From contig JAJDTQ010000178.1 of the NCBI GenBank assembly GCA_022827045.1, positions 1-10,243 on the forward strand: a stretch of DNA of 10,243 bases, written 5' to 3'. The notes beneath the pieces are model-generated. The model made no database searches, was not told the DNA's origin, and saw nothing but the letters and a program-made list of their open reading frames with translations. The stretch comes from Candidatus Binatia bacterium. GTDB lineage: Bacteria; Desulfobacterota_B; Binatia; UBA9968; JAJDTQ01. Every line of letters begins with the position of its first letter. Within the stretch, counting starts at the first letter, position 1. Below are positions 1 to 7,681 of the stretch, in pieces. The position numbers and the translations under genes were made by a program.

Positions 1-246
1 TTCGACGGCCCCTACGGGCCGGCCTTCCGGCGCGGCGGCGCTCCCGGCGGGCAGGCCAAGGACGTGGGGGCGGTGGACACCCGCGACGGCGGCAACGCCA
101 TCGCCTACATGGACGAGGACCCGCAGATCCGCAAGACCTACGAAACCGAACTGGCCGCCAACGGCATGCAGAGCCGCATGCCCGAGTGGGCCTACGAAAC
201 CCGGACGCCGCCGGAGGGGGCGTTGGAGCCCGCAGCGGGGTTCTGA
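1..246 (+). CDS. C-terminal fragment of an unrecognised protein, cut by the window edge
   Basis: Frame 1 is open from the first base to TGA at 244-246, giving 81 residues of a longer protein. The fragment starts FDGPYGPAFRRGG, has a central DTRDGGNAIAYMDEDPQIRK and ends PEGALEPAAGF. It is charged and soluble in character, with no membrane segment and no cysteines, and its codon use is GC-rich like the genes that follow. I do not recognise the family. The internal ATG at 64 is unlikely to be a start, because the same reading style continues upstream to the edge and no Shine-Dalgarno motif precedes it. It converges with the binding-protein gene at 352-1272 across a gap holding a palindromic repeat. 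That it is coding is fairly sure; its function is unknown. Confidence 0.6.
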   Translation, partial: FDGPYGPAFRRGGAPGGQAKDVGAVDTRDGGNAIAYMDEDPQIRKTYETELAANGMQSRMPEWAYETRTPPEGALEPAAGF

Positions 247-272
247 GCCCGGCAATCGCGCCGAGGCCCGAA

Positions 273-330
273 CCCCGTCATTCCGGCGAAAGCATGCCCC
301 GTACCGCGATACGGGGTCGGAATCCAGGGG
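273..330. repeat. Nested palindromic intergenic repeat (REP/dRS3-like)
   Basis: Three concentric arm pairs are visible: CCCC 273-276 with GGGG 327-330, ATTCCG 280-285 with CGGAAT 318-323, and CCCCGTA 297-303 with TACGGGG 310-316 around a 6-nt loop. The outer part matches the common bacterial intergenic repeat style 'GTCATTCCGGCGAAAGC...GGAATCCAG', here carrying about 24 extra bases (294-317) that form their own hairpin. It lies between two convergent genes, so it could also act as a bidirectional, factor-independent-like transcription barrier, although no T-run follows. Copy number elsewhere in the genome cannot be seen here. Confidence 0.7.
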
Positions 331-351
331 GGAGCCACCGCAGTTTCGTCC

Positions 352-1272
352 TCAACCGGCCCACAACTCCCGGAACCGCACCGCCGCCACCTGCTCGTAG
401 GGCACCGGCCCCGGCAGGTGGCCGACGGATTGCGCGAACGCGTTCAGCTTCGCGACGGCGTCCTCGGAAATGGCGGGCTCATAGAACGGCACGTCCCGTT
501 CCACGATGCCGGTGATGAGGTCGGCGGCGTCCTTCGGGAAAAGCCCTTCCCCGACCCTGGCCGCTCTGGCAGGATCCGCGCGCAACGCTTTCTGCGCCTT
601 CACGATGGCGCGGATGGCGGCCGCCGCCTGCTCCGGCTCCCGCTCTATGAAGTCATCCGTGGTCCCCACGCCCGCGAACGTGCAGTAGCGCACCTCCGCC
701 GGGTCGTCGCCCCGCCGCACGTCCACGTGAACCTTGCCGACGCCCAGCGAAACCGCGGTGGCGCTGCCCATGGCGTTGGACCAGAAGCCGTCGATCTGCC
801 CGGACTCGAGGCCACGCGCGGCGTAGACGCCGAACGACACATCGCGAGCCTCGGAGCCGGGAAGGTGCACGATGCTCACGTCGCGCTCCGGATCCAGGCC
901 CCCCGCGCGGAGCAGCGTCTTGAACACCAGATCCGGCCCTTCCGCCGCGGTAAGCCGCAAGCCCATCAGCGCGTCGAGATCACCGCGTTCCGCCTCCAGG
1001 TCCGCCCGCACGGTCAGGAGCCACGGCGTCCCCTGGGACAGCGCCACCAGCAGCTTGGCCCCGCTCCAGGCCGGAAACGCACGCAGCAGATCGTGCACCG
1101 ACCCCGCGATCATGGCATCCGCCGCCCCCTCCCGGAGCGCCCGGGTGGCGCCGATCTGCGAGACCAGCTCGATCTCCACGTCCACGCCCTCTTCCCGGTA
1201 GAAACCCAGTTCCTGGGCGGCCAGCGCCGGGAAACAGGTGTTGCTGACAAGGTCTACGGCGGCAATGCGCAT
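352..1272 (-). CDS. NMT1/THI5-like ABC transporter substrate-binding protein without a signal peptide
   Basis: The 306-residue protein has the two-lobe pattern of NMT1/THI5/SsuA-type solute-binding proteins. An N-terminal strand leads into FPALAAQELGFYREEGVDVE (residues 14-33). GATRALREGAADAMIAGS (41-58) is the usual 'property of being sampled in lobe 1' segment, and residues 157-180 (ESGQIDGFWSNAMGSATAVS) form the typical second-lobe ligand-facing stretch. Relatives bind pyrimidines, sulfonates, nitrate-like or other small ligands, and the ligand here is unknown. The start is ATG 1270-1272 with a GAGAGGG Shine-Dalgarno about 10 nt upstream. An in-frame TAG at 1294-1296 closes the frame above it, so no export signal can be added. 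No permease or ATPase gene lies in the window. It is transcribed divergently from the amidase. Family assignment is good; a periplasmic location is doubtful. Confidence 0.85.
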   Translation of the reverse strand: MRIAAVDLVSNTCFPALAAQELGFYREEGVDVEIELVSQIGATRALREGAADAMIAGSVHDLLRAFPAWSGAKLLVALSQGTPWLLTVRADLEAERGDLDALMGLRLTAAEGPDLVFKTLLRAGGLDPERDVSIVHLPGSEARDVSFGVYAARGLESGQIDGFWSNAMGSATAVSLGVGKVHVDVRRGDDPAEVRYCTFAGVGTTDDFIEREPEQAAAAIRAIVKAQKALRADPARAARVGEGLFPKDAADLITGIVERDVPFYEPAISEDAVAKLNAFAQSVGHLPGPVPYEQVAAVRFRELWAG

Positions 1273-1500
1273 AATCAGGGTTCCCTCTCTGCTCTAACTA
1301 TTACTCCGACATACTCCACCGGCGTCAAGTTCGTTGTCAGCGACAGCGAGTCCGGCATCAGCTAGCCGACGGCACGAGAGGATCATCACTACACCCTCGA
1401 AACTCGCGTCACAAACGAGTGCCCCGCCCTTGATCCCCAACCTCTGTGCGCATAGGCTTCCCGTACCCCGAGCCGGACACCGGCGACTGCAATTCTCTCC
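1273..1500. other. Divergent intergenic region between binding protein and amidase
   Basis: About 240 nt separate two divergent start codons, so both promoters should lie here. I see small dyads only: TGTC-AGC-GACA at 1335-1345 and ACTCG (1402-1406) with CGAGT (1416-1420). Either could be an operator, but both are short enough to be chance. No convincing plus-strand promoter was found for the amidase, and no small gene or RNA is evident. Confidence 0.4.
1298..1328 (-). promoter_or_regulatory. Possible promoter for the binding-protein gene
   Basis: On the minus strand TTGACG (1323-1328), a good -35 match, is followed after 19 nt by TAATAG (1298-1303), a poor -10 match. It ends 26 nt before the ATG at 1272. 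The long spacer and weak -10 make this tentative. Confidence 0.25.
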
Positions 1501-1510
1501 GAGGAGGAAG
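1501..1510 (+). promoter_or_regulatory. Ribosome binding site that fixes the amidase start
   Basis: GAGGAGGAAG lies 4 nt before ATG 1515-1517, with its AGGAGG core about 8 nt from the start. It supports this ATG over the in-frame GTG at 1446, which has no comparable site and would add 23 residues of non-family sequence. Confidence 0.85.
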
Positions 1511-1514
1511 GTTG

Positions 1515-2960
1515 ATGACGGACCACGACCTGGGCGGGCTCACGTTGGCGGATGCTGCGGCACGGATCAAGGGCAAGGAACTGTCTCCGGTGGAGCTCGC
1601 CGAGCTCATGCTCGCGCGCATCGACCGGCTGAACCCGGAGCTGGTGGCGTATGTCACGGTATCACGGGGGGAAGCGCTGGCGGATGCGCGGGCGGCGGAG
1701 GCGGAGATACGCGACGGGAAGTATCGGGGGCCGCTGCACGGCATACCGCTGTCCATAAAGGACAACATCGCGACGCGGGGGATTCGCACGACCGCGGGGT
1801 CCAAGGTGCTGGAGGAGTGCGTTCCGGACTACGACGCCACGGTGGTGGCGCGGCTCCGGGAGGCGGGGGCGGTGATCCTGGGCAAGACCAACATGCACGA
1901 GTGGGCCAACGGCGGCACCACCATCAACCCGTTCTACGGCACTACCCGAAATCCGTGGGACACGGAGCGGATCGCCGGCGGCTCCAGCGGCGGGTCGGCG
2001 GCGGGGCTGGCGGCAAGCCTGTGCCTGGGGTCCATCGGCACGGACAACGGCGGGTCGGTGCGGAACCCGGCCTCGCTGTGCGGCACCGTGGGGTTCAAGC
2101 CCACCTACGGGCGCATCAGCCGGTTCGGACACGTGCCGGGCGACGGCGGCTTCAGCACCAACCACATGGGCGTGTTCAGCAAGACGGTGCGGGACTGCGC
2201 GCTGATCCTGCAGGCCGTCGCGGGCCAGGACCCGCAGGATCCCAACAGCGCCGACGAGCCCGTGCCTGACTACGAGGACGGCCTCGACGCGGGCATCGAA
2301 GGGGTCCGGGTGGGGATCGTCAAGGACTACTTCGACCGGTACATGACCCGGGCGGTGCGGGAGGCGTTCGTGGAGGCGCAACGGCAGCTCGAATCCCTCG
2401 GCGTGCGGCTGGTGGAGGTGGAAGTGCCGCACCTGGACACGACACGGTTCGTTTGGCCCTGCATCACGCGGCCGGAGAACGTGGTGGAGAACCTGCCCTA
2501 TCTCACGGCCCGGCCGCGGGACTACAGCCCGCGCCTGCTGCGCCAGAACATCGCCTCCATGCTGATTCCCGCCGACGCCTACGTTGCCGCACAGCGCATC
2601 CGGCGCCTTCTGTGCGGGGAGTTCGACGAGGTTTTCAGGACCGTGGACCTCATCGCCGCGCCCACGGCGGCCGTGCCGGCCCCCACCATCGAGGAATCCA
2701 AGCAGGCCGTCATGGAAGTGGATGGACAGGAAATCAGGCTCGAGAGCCCGGGCGTGAACTTCCGCTCGCTCTTCACCACCCCCTTCAACCTCACGGGGCT
2801 GCCAGCCCTGAGCGTCAACTGCGGCTTCTCTTCCGCCGGCCTGCCCATCGGGCTCCAGCTCGTGGGGCCGCGCTTCCGGGAAAAACGGGTGCTGCGCGCC
2901 GCCCACGCCTACGAGCAGGCGGCCGGCTGGTTCCGGCGCACGCCGCCGGTGGGAGGGTGA
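1515..2960 (+). CDS. Amidase-signature family hydrolase (GatA-like fold)
   Basis: The 481-residue protein hydrolyses an amide bond, or transfers its ammonia, in the cytoplasm. The full amidase signature is present: catalytic Lys82 in LSIKDN, the cis-Ser loop GGSSGGSAAG with Ser157, and nucleophile Ser181 in GTDNGGSVRNPAS. The spacings (75 and 24 residues) equal those of S. aureus GatA Lys79-Ser154-Ser178, so the active site is intact. The C-terminal part has LTGLPALSVNCGFSSAGLPI, the usual end of the fold. Length is normal for the family (about 450-500). No gatB or gatC lies nearby and the signature has Asn where GatA usually has Thr (GTDN against SDTGG), so a catabolic amidase is more likely than the tRNA amidotransferase subunit. 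It stands alone on the plus strand, between divergent and convergent neighbours. The substrate is not predictable. Confidence 0.94.
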   Translation: MTDHDLGGLTLADAAARIKGKELSPVELAELMLARIDRLNPELVAYVTVSRGEALADARAAEAEIRDGKYRGPLHGIPLSIKDNIATRGIRTTAGSKVLEECVPDYDATVVARLREAGAVILGKTNMHEWANGGTTINPFYGTTRNPWDTERIAGGSSGGSAAGLAASLCLGSIGTDNGGSVRNPASLCGTVGFKPTYGRISRFGHVPGDGGFSTNHMGVFSKTVRDCALILQAVAGQDPQDPNSADEPVPDYEDGLDAGIEGVRVGIVKDYFDRYMTRAVREAFVEAQRQLESLGVRLVEVEVPHLDTTRFVWPCITRPENVVENLPYLTARPRDYSPRLLRQNIASMLIPADAYVAAQRIRRLLCGEFDEVFRTVDLIAAPTAAVPAPTIEESKQAVMEVDGQEIRLESPGVNFRSLFTTPFNLTGLPALSVNCGFSSAGLPIGLQLVGPRFREKRVLRAAHAYEQAAGWFRRTPPVGG

Positions 2961-2965
2961 ACGGC

Positions 2966-3706
2966 TCAGGCCACGGAACGCATCCTGGTGGCTACGGCTT
3001 CCACTCCCAGCACCCGGTCCAGGAAATTGACGGACAGCGGCCAGGTAAGCTTGGCCAGCGCGGGGTCGTAGGCGTCGCCGTCGGCCAGGGCGAAGCCGTG
3101 GCCGGCCGGCGGGAAGAAGTGCCACTCGACGTCCGGCGTGCCTTCCAGAAACGCCGCCCGAAGCTTCTCCTGCACGGGCACCGGCGCCACGCGGTCATGG
3201 CCGCCGAACAGGACCATGGACGGGCAGTGGATCTCCCGGGCGGACTCGTTGGGGTGCCGCGGCCTGAGCTTGCTGGGACCCTCCTCACGCACCGAGGGAT
3301 AGTAACCCAGGTACGCCGCAACCTGGGGCGTCGCCGCGACGAAGTGGATGCCGATGCGCCCGCCCATGCACAGGCCCATGACCGCCACGCGCTTCTCGTC
3401 CACGTCGGCGCGGCCGCAAAGGTACTGCCAGCCCTGGCCGATGACCTCCACGAAGCGCCCGTCCGTGGTCTTCTTCTGCACGTCGTGGAAGTCGGAGAAG
3501 CCCAGGATGTCGTAGAGGGCCGGCACCATGGCGGTGTACCCGGCCTCGGCGAACTCGCAGGCCATGTGCTTGATGTGGCCCGTAACCCCGTAGTGGTGAT
3601 GCACGATGAGCAGCGCCGGACCCGGCGTGTCCCGTTCCGGCGAAGCGATGAAGCCGGGCACCCCGTCTTGCTCCTGCGTCAGCGCGCGAGTGATGATCTT
3701 CGACAT
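2966..3706 (-). CDS. Dienelactone hydrolase family alpha/beta-hydrolase
   Basis: The 246-residue protein is the right length for the dienelactone hydrolase (DLH) family. It shows the Cys-Asp-His triad: Cys113 in MGLCMGGRIG, Asp171 in FGGHDRVAP and His203 in PAGHGFA. In Pseudomonas DLH the triad is Cys123-Asp171-His202. The Glu of the classical 'QEIFG' loop (Glu36), which tunes the cysteine, is replaced: the aligned motif here is VHHHYGV, placing His37 there. Family members hydrolyse cyclic dienelactones in chloroaromatic degradation, but many relatives act on other esters or lactones, so the substrate is open. ATG 3704-3706 is preceded by AGGAGG at 3712-3717. It lies 86 nt downstream of hyuB on the same strand and may be co-transcribed. 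Its stop is 5 nt from the convergent amidase stop. Confidence 0.9.
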   Translation of the reverse strand: MSKIITRALTQEQDGVPGFIASPERDTPGPALLIVHHHYGVTGHIKHMACEFAEAGYTAMVPALYDILGFSDFHDVQKKTTDGRFVEVIGQGWQYLCGRADVDEKRVAVMGLCMGGRIGIHFVAATPQVAAYLGYYPSVREEGPSKLRPRHPNESAREIHCPSMVLFGGHDRVAPVPVQEKLRAAFLEGTPDVEWHFFPPAGHGFALADGDAYDPALAKLTWPLSVNFLDRVLGVEAVATRMRSVA

Positions 3707-3711
3707 GGTGT

Positions 3712-3717
3712 CCTCCT
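3712..3717 (-). promoter_or_regulatory. Ribosome binding site of the DLH-family gene
   Basis: On the minus strand AGGAGG precedes ATG 3704-3706 by 5 nt (spacer ACACC-type, read as GGACACATG). It fixes the start of the dienelactone-hydrolase-like gene and shows that this gene has its own translation initiation, separate from hyuB. Confidence 0.7.
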
Positions 3718-3792
3718 GCTAACCCTTCTTTTCTGATGACGCCGTCGGTGCGCCACCATTATGCCCCTTGATGGGGTGTGCAGGTCAAACGA

Positions 3793-5553
3793 TCAACCGC
3801 CCGATGCCCTGTCCGCCGAACGGCGCCCTTCCCGCAGCTTCCGGGTCGCGTCCATATCGGCGGCCCCGGTCTCCGGGTCCACGACCACGCCATACTGCAT
3901 GCGCGCATTCTCCCGCGACAGCAGCTCTGCAGCCACGTCGTCCAGGACCGCCTCCACCGGCCGTTCGTAAGGATCACCGTATCCCCCGCCGCCGGCGGAG
4001 CGGATCTCGGCCACGTCGCCGCCGCGCGGATGGTGCATGGCGGCGCGGTGAAATTCCACCTCTTCGCCGTCTTCCGAGCGAACCCGCACCGTGCCCGCGG
4101 CGGCAGGCGCGCCTCCGGCGAGCCCGAACGGGGAGGTCTCCTCGGCGCCGCTGCCGATCTGCACCGAGAGGGCGCTCCCGTCCTCATTGAAGCGGAGGGA
4201 GAACAGCGCCCCGTAGCCGCCGCGCCACTTGCCGGCGCCGGCGCTGTCCGGGCGGTACTCGTACTGGAGGATGCGGTGCGGAAAGGTCAGCTCGTAGAGC
4301 TCCGGGTCCGGCACCCGGGAACCGCCCATGGACGACACCGGACTGATGTGGTTCCAGCCGTCGAATCCCTGGGTGGCGCCGCCGCCTCCCTTGGCGAAGT
4401 GAAGGATGAAGGCCGCCGGACGACCCGTCCTCCGGTTCAGGGCGGTGCCGGCGCCCGCGTTGGTGCGCGCCCACCCCGCCTGCACCCGCTCGGGCACGGC
4501 CTGGGACAAGGCCATCCACACGGCCTCCACGATGGTGGCGCAGGTGGCCACGGTGCATTGCGTCGTGGGCGCTCCTTCCCGCGGATTCACCAGCGACCCT
4601 TCCGGGGCCGACACCGCCACCGGCCGCATGCAGCCCTCGTTCACGCTCACGTCCGCGGCGATGGTTGAAAAGAGCCCGATGTAGCAGGACGACACCGTGT
4701 TGGCGTAGGAGCTGTTGTAGTAGACCGGAATCTGAGGATCGGAGCCGGCGAAGTCGAAGCGCAGCCTGTCCCCTTCCACCTCGAGCCCTACCCGGATGGC
4801 GGGCCGCCCGGCGGGGCCGTCCTCGAGCACGTGATCGAGCTGCCGGGACGCGTGGTAGACGCCGTCGGGAACGGCGGCGATGCGCTCCCGCATCTGCGCC
4901 TCGCTCCGGTCCAGCATCTCTTCGATGGCGCCCTCGACGGTGTCGCTGCCGTACCGCCCGAGCATCTGCCGCAGCGACTTCTCGCCCACGTTGCACGCCC
5001 CCACCTGGCACTGGAGGTCGCCCTCCACCGAACTGCGCAGGCGCACGTTCAGCAGGATGATCTCCCAGACGTCGCGGTTGTACGCGCCGCCCCGGTAGAG
5101 CTTCGCGGGCGGTATCCGGAGGCCCTCTTCCCAGGCCGTGGCCGCGTGGGGGTTCCGTCCCGCGGCACCTCCGCCGCCGATGTCGGCGTGGTGACCCCGG
5201 CTGAGGACCCAGAACCGAAGCTGTCCCTCGAAGAACACCGGCTTCATCACGGAGATGTCCGGCGCGTGGTTGTTGCCGCGGTAGGGATCGTTGAGGATCA
5301 TCACGTCCCCCGGCTCCACGTCTTCGCCGAAGTGGTCGGCGACGGCCTTTACCGCGAAGGGGCTCGCGCCCATCAGCACCGGGATGTAGGCGGTCTGGGC
5401 CACCAGCCTGAGCCGGCGGTCGAACACCGCGGTAACGAAGTCCTTGTTCTCGGCAAAGATGGGCGAGCGCGAACTCCGCAGCATGCCCGCGCCCATCTCC
5501 CGGGTCACCCCTTCGAGGCGGTTGGCGATGACGGTCAGGAGAATGGGATCCAC
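3793..5553 (-). CDS. hyuB: Hydantoinase B / 5-oxoprolinase family subunit
   Basis: With a GTG start the protein is 586 residues. It begins MDPILLTVIANRLEGVTREM, the classical HyuB opening, whereas the upstream in-frame ATG at 5601 would add 16 unrelated residues and overlap hyuA by 44 nt. Family motifs appear in order: LNDPYRGNNHAPDI (87-100), SRGHHADIGG (118-127), EEGLRIPP (142-149), a central NEGCMRP...PEGSLVNP segment, and GGGGYGDP (521-528) near the C-terminus. HyuB pairs with HyuA. Known complexes perform ATP-dependent hydrolysis of N-methylhydantoin or 5-oxoproline, and related ones carboxylate acetone or acetophenone. The GTG is preceded by AGGGAATAGC, partly inside the end of hyuA, which suggests translational coupling. 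The last 20 or so residues, after the family domain, are Arg- and Asp-rich and not conserved in my knowledge. Function as a class is secure; the substrate is not. Confidence 0.94.
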   Translation of the reverse strand: MDPILLTVIANRLEGVTREMGAGMLRSSRSPIFAENKDFVTAVFDRRLRLVAQTAYIPVLMGASPFAVKAVADHFGEDVEPGDVMILNDPYRGNNHAPDISVMKPVFFEGQLRFWVLSRGHHADIGGGGAAGRNPHAATAWEEGLRIPPAKLYRGGAYNRDVWEIILLNVRLRSSVEGDLQCQVGACNVGEKSLRQMLGRYGSDTVEGAIEEMLDRSEAQMRERIAAVPDGVYHASRQLDHVLEDGPAGRPAIRVGLEVEGDRLRFDFAGSDPQIPVYYNSSYANTVSSCYIGLFSTIAADVSVNEGCMRPVAVSAPEGSLVNPREGAPTTQCTVATCATIVEAVWMALSQAVPERVQAGWARTNAGAGTALNRRTGRPAAFILHFAKGGGGATQGFDGWNHISPVSSMGGSRVPDPELYELTFPHRILQYEYRPDSAGAGKWRGGYGALFSLRFNEDGSALSVQIGSGAEETSPFGLAGGAPAAAGTVRVRSEDGEEVEFHRAAMHHPRGGDVAEIRSAGGGGYGDPYERPVEAVLDDVAAELLSRENARMQYGVVVDPETGAADMDATRKLREGRRSADRASGG

Positions 5554-5557
5554 GCTG

Positions 5558-7681
5558 CTATTCCCTGCCCTTCTCTTCCGGCCCGGGCTTGACCCTTGCA
5601 AGGCTCTCGGCCAAGCCGCGCTCCCTGAGGTAGACGAGGTAGTTCCCGAAAGCGTCGCAGGTGAGCTGATACTCCGGCGGCACCACCACGGTGGTGGTTT
5701 CCTGCTCGACGATGGCCGGGCCGACGACGTCTTCCCCGGAGGCCAGACGATGACCGTCGTAGACCGGCACCTCGCGGAAATCGCCCTCGAAGAACGCCCG
5801 CCGGCGGCCCGTCAGAGCCGTCCCCTCCGCGCCGCCCGACTCGGGCATGGCCTCGCTGTCAGCCACGCCTCTTCCCACTACCCGCAGGTTGACGATCTCG
5901 GCGGCCGCGTCCGGCATGCTGTAGCCGTTCAGCGACTCGTGGATGCGATGGAAGTCGCGGGCCAGCGCGGCCACCGCCTCCTCAGTCATCGCGGTCTCGG
6001 GCACGGGCACCTCCACCTCGCTAAATTGCCCCACGTAGCGCACGTCCGCCGCCGAGCTTACCGCAATACGATGGCGCGGGACACCCTCAGCCAGTAGCGC
6101 GTCCGTCGCCGCGCGCCGAAGGTCCCGGAAATGCCCTTCCACTCTGTCCCGGTCGAACCGGTCGAGCGACATCACGCAGCTTCTCACGAAATCGTGGCGC
6201 AGGTCGGACAGAAGCTGTCCGGCGGCGCACATCACCGACGCTTCCCTGGGCACCAGCACCAGGCCGATGTCCAGCTCCCGGGCGATGGCGCAGGCGTGGA
6301 TGGGGCCGGCGCCGCCCGCGGCCACGAGAACGAACCGGCGCGGGTCGTGGCCGCGCCGCACGGATACCTCCCGGATAGCGTCCACCATGTTGGCGTTCAC
6401 CACTTGGTGGGCGCCGTAGGCGGCCTTCACCACGTCCACACCCAGGGGCTCGGCCACGTGCCGGCGGAACGCTTCCCGGGCCGCGTCCTCGTCGAGCCGG
6501 AGGCGCCCGCCCCAGAACCGCTCCGCGTCCAGGTAGCCGATCAGCAGATCGGCGTCCGTCACCGTGGGCCGGTCGCCGCCCCGGCCATAGCACACGGGAC
6601 CTGGGGTGGAACCCGCGCTCTCTGGCCCTACCCGCAAGAGCCCCCTGCCGTCCACGGTGACGATGCTGCCGCCGCCGGCGCCGATGGTGTGCACCGCCAC
6701 CATGGGCAACGCGATACGGTGCCCCGATATTTCCGTTTCCTTGGTGACCTCCACCTCGCCTCCGTCGGCGAGGGAGACATCGAAGCTGGTCCCTCCCATG
6801 TCCGTGGTGATGGCGTTGGAGATGCCGTGGAGGCCGGCGTACCACAGACCCGCCACCGGTCCGGCGGCGGGCCCGGACAGGATGCTCCGCACCCCGAACC
6901 GCCTCGCCGGGTCCAGCCCCATGACCCCGCCGCTGGATTGCATCACGAGCAGCCGGCCACGAAACCCGTTGTCCGCGAGCCGGCGTCCCAGGGATTCGAG
7001 GTAGGCCGCCAGCACCGGAGTCACGTAGGCGTTCACCGCGGTGGTGCTGAGGCGCTCGTAGAGCCTCACCTCGGGCAGCACCTCGCTGGAGAGCGAGACA
7101 TGCACGTCCGGCATCGCGTCCCGCAGCCGCGCGGCTACCGCGCGCTCGTGGGAGTCATTGGCGAAGGCGAACACGAGCCCCACGGCGACACTTTCCACCC
7201 CTTCGCGGCCGAGCGTGGCCACGGCCCTGTCGACAGAGTCTGCATCCAACGGTTCCAGCACCGCGCCGTCGCTGCCGATGCGCTCGGCGACCGGGTGGAT
7301 CCGTTGGCGGGGAATCAGCGGGTGGGGCGGCGCCTGCTTGGGGTCGTACAGATCCGAGCGCACCCCACGCCGCATGTTGAGCACGTCCCGGAAACCGGCG
7401 GTGGTGAGCAGCGCCGTGGGCGCGCCGCCGCGCGTCAGCAAGGCGTTAGTGGCGATGGTGCTTCCGTGGATGATCCGTTCGGTGCGCTCCAGGAACGCGT
7501 TGAGGGTGAGGCCGAGATCCTCGCTCACCAGCGCCAAGCCGGCCAGCAGCGCGCCCGCCCGATCCTCCGGATCGGACAGGGTCTTGCAGAGGAGGCGGCG
7601 GCCGCCGCCCGACACCATGAGGTCGATGAAGGTGCCGCCGACGTCCACGCCAACCATGTATCGACCTTGGGAATCGCTCAT
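5558..7681 (-). CDS. hyuA: Hydantoinase A / 5-oxoprolinase family ATPase subunit
   Basis: The 707-residue protein, counted from ATG 7679-7681, is the ATP-binding partner of HyuB. It has the N-terminal phosphate-binding loop DVGGTFIDL (from residue 13), IIHGSTIATNALL (70-82), a second ASKHA-type phosphate loop DMGGTSFDV (294-302), GAGGGSIVTVDG (334-345) and GPESAGSTPGP (352-362), then LVAAGGAGPIHA and a C-terminal barrel-type segment VGPAIVEQETTTVVV. Length matches HyuA proteins (about 680-710). The start is uncertain. The ATG at 7681 has no Shine-Dalgarno. ATG 7657 has AAGG 7 nt upstream and begins MVGVDVGG. TTG at 7735 has a well-spaced AAGGAG but adds residues unlike the family. hyuB follows after 4 nt, so the two form an operon. 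An AT-rich stretch at 7682-7708 just upstream could be its promoter. Confidence 0.94.
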   Translation of the reverse strand: MSDSQGRYMVGVDVGGTFIDLMVSGGGRRLLCKTLSDPEDRAGALLAGLALVSEDLGLTLNAFLERTERIIHGSTIATNALLTRGGAPTALLTTAGFRDVLNMRRGVRSDLYDPKQAPPHPLIPRQRIHPVAERIGSDGAVLEPLDADSVDRAVATLGREGVESVAVGLVFAFANDSHERAVAARLRDAMPDVHVSLSSEVLPEVRLYERLSTTAVNAYVTPVLAAYLESLGRRLADNGFRGRLLVMQSSGGVMGLDPARRFGVRSILSGPAAGPVAGLWYAGLHGISNAITTDMGGTSFDVSLADGGEVEVTKETEISGHRIALPMVAVHTIGAGGGSIVTVDGRGLLRVGPESAGSTPGPVCYGRGGDRPTVTDADLLIGYLDAERFWGGRLRLDEDAAREAFRRHVAEPLGVDVVKAAYGAHQVVNANMVDAIREVSVRRGHDPRRFVLVAAGGAGPIHACAIARELDIGLVLVPREASVMCAAGQLLSDLRHDFVRSCVMSLDRFDRDRVEGHFRDLRRAATDALLAEGVPRHRIAVSSAADVRYVGQFSEVEVPVPETAMTEEAVAALARDFHRIHESLNGYSMPDAAAEIVNLRVVGRGVADSEAMPESGGAEGTALTGRRRAFFEGDFREVPVYDGHRLASGEDVVGPAIVEQETTTVVVPPEYQLTCDAFGNYLVYLRERGLAESLARVKPGPEEKGRE

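Noticed and set aside
418..1365. 315-codon plus-strand frame opposite the binding protein
   Set aside because: It has no family features and crosses the divergent promoter region; the minus-strand protein has clear NMT1-like motifs.
1446..1514. GTG start giving a longer amidase
   Set aside because: It lacks a Shine-Dalgarno, while ATG 1515 has an excellent one and the family-like N-terminus begins there.
1662..3125. 487-codon open frame antisense to the amidase
   Set aside because: It is Arg-, Pro- and Gly-rich without motifs, and mirrors the GC-rich codon bias of the real amidase and DLH genes.
2453..3736. 427-codon plus-strand frame over the amidase end and the DLH gene
   Set aside because: It overlaps two well-supported genes and reads as low-complexity sequence with no ribosome binding site.
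3764..3776. CCCC/GGGG hairpin between hyuB and the DLH-family gene
   Set aside because: The stem is only 4 bp and no T-run follows on either strand, so it does not qualify as a terminator.
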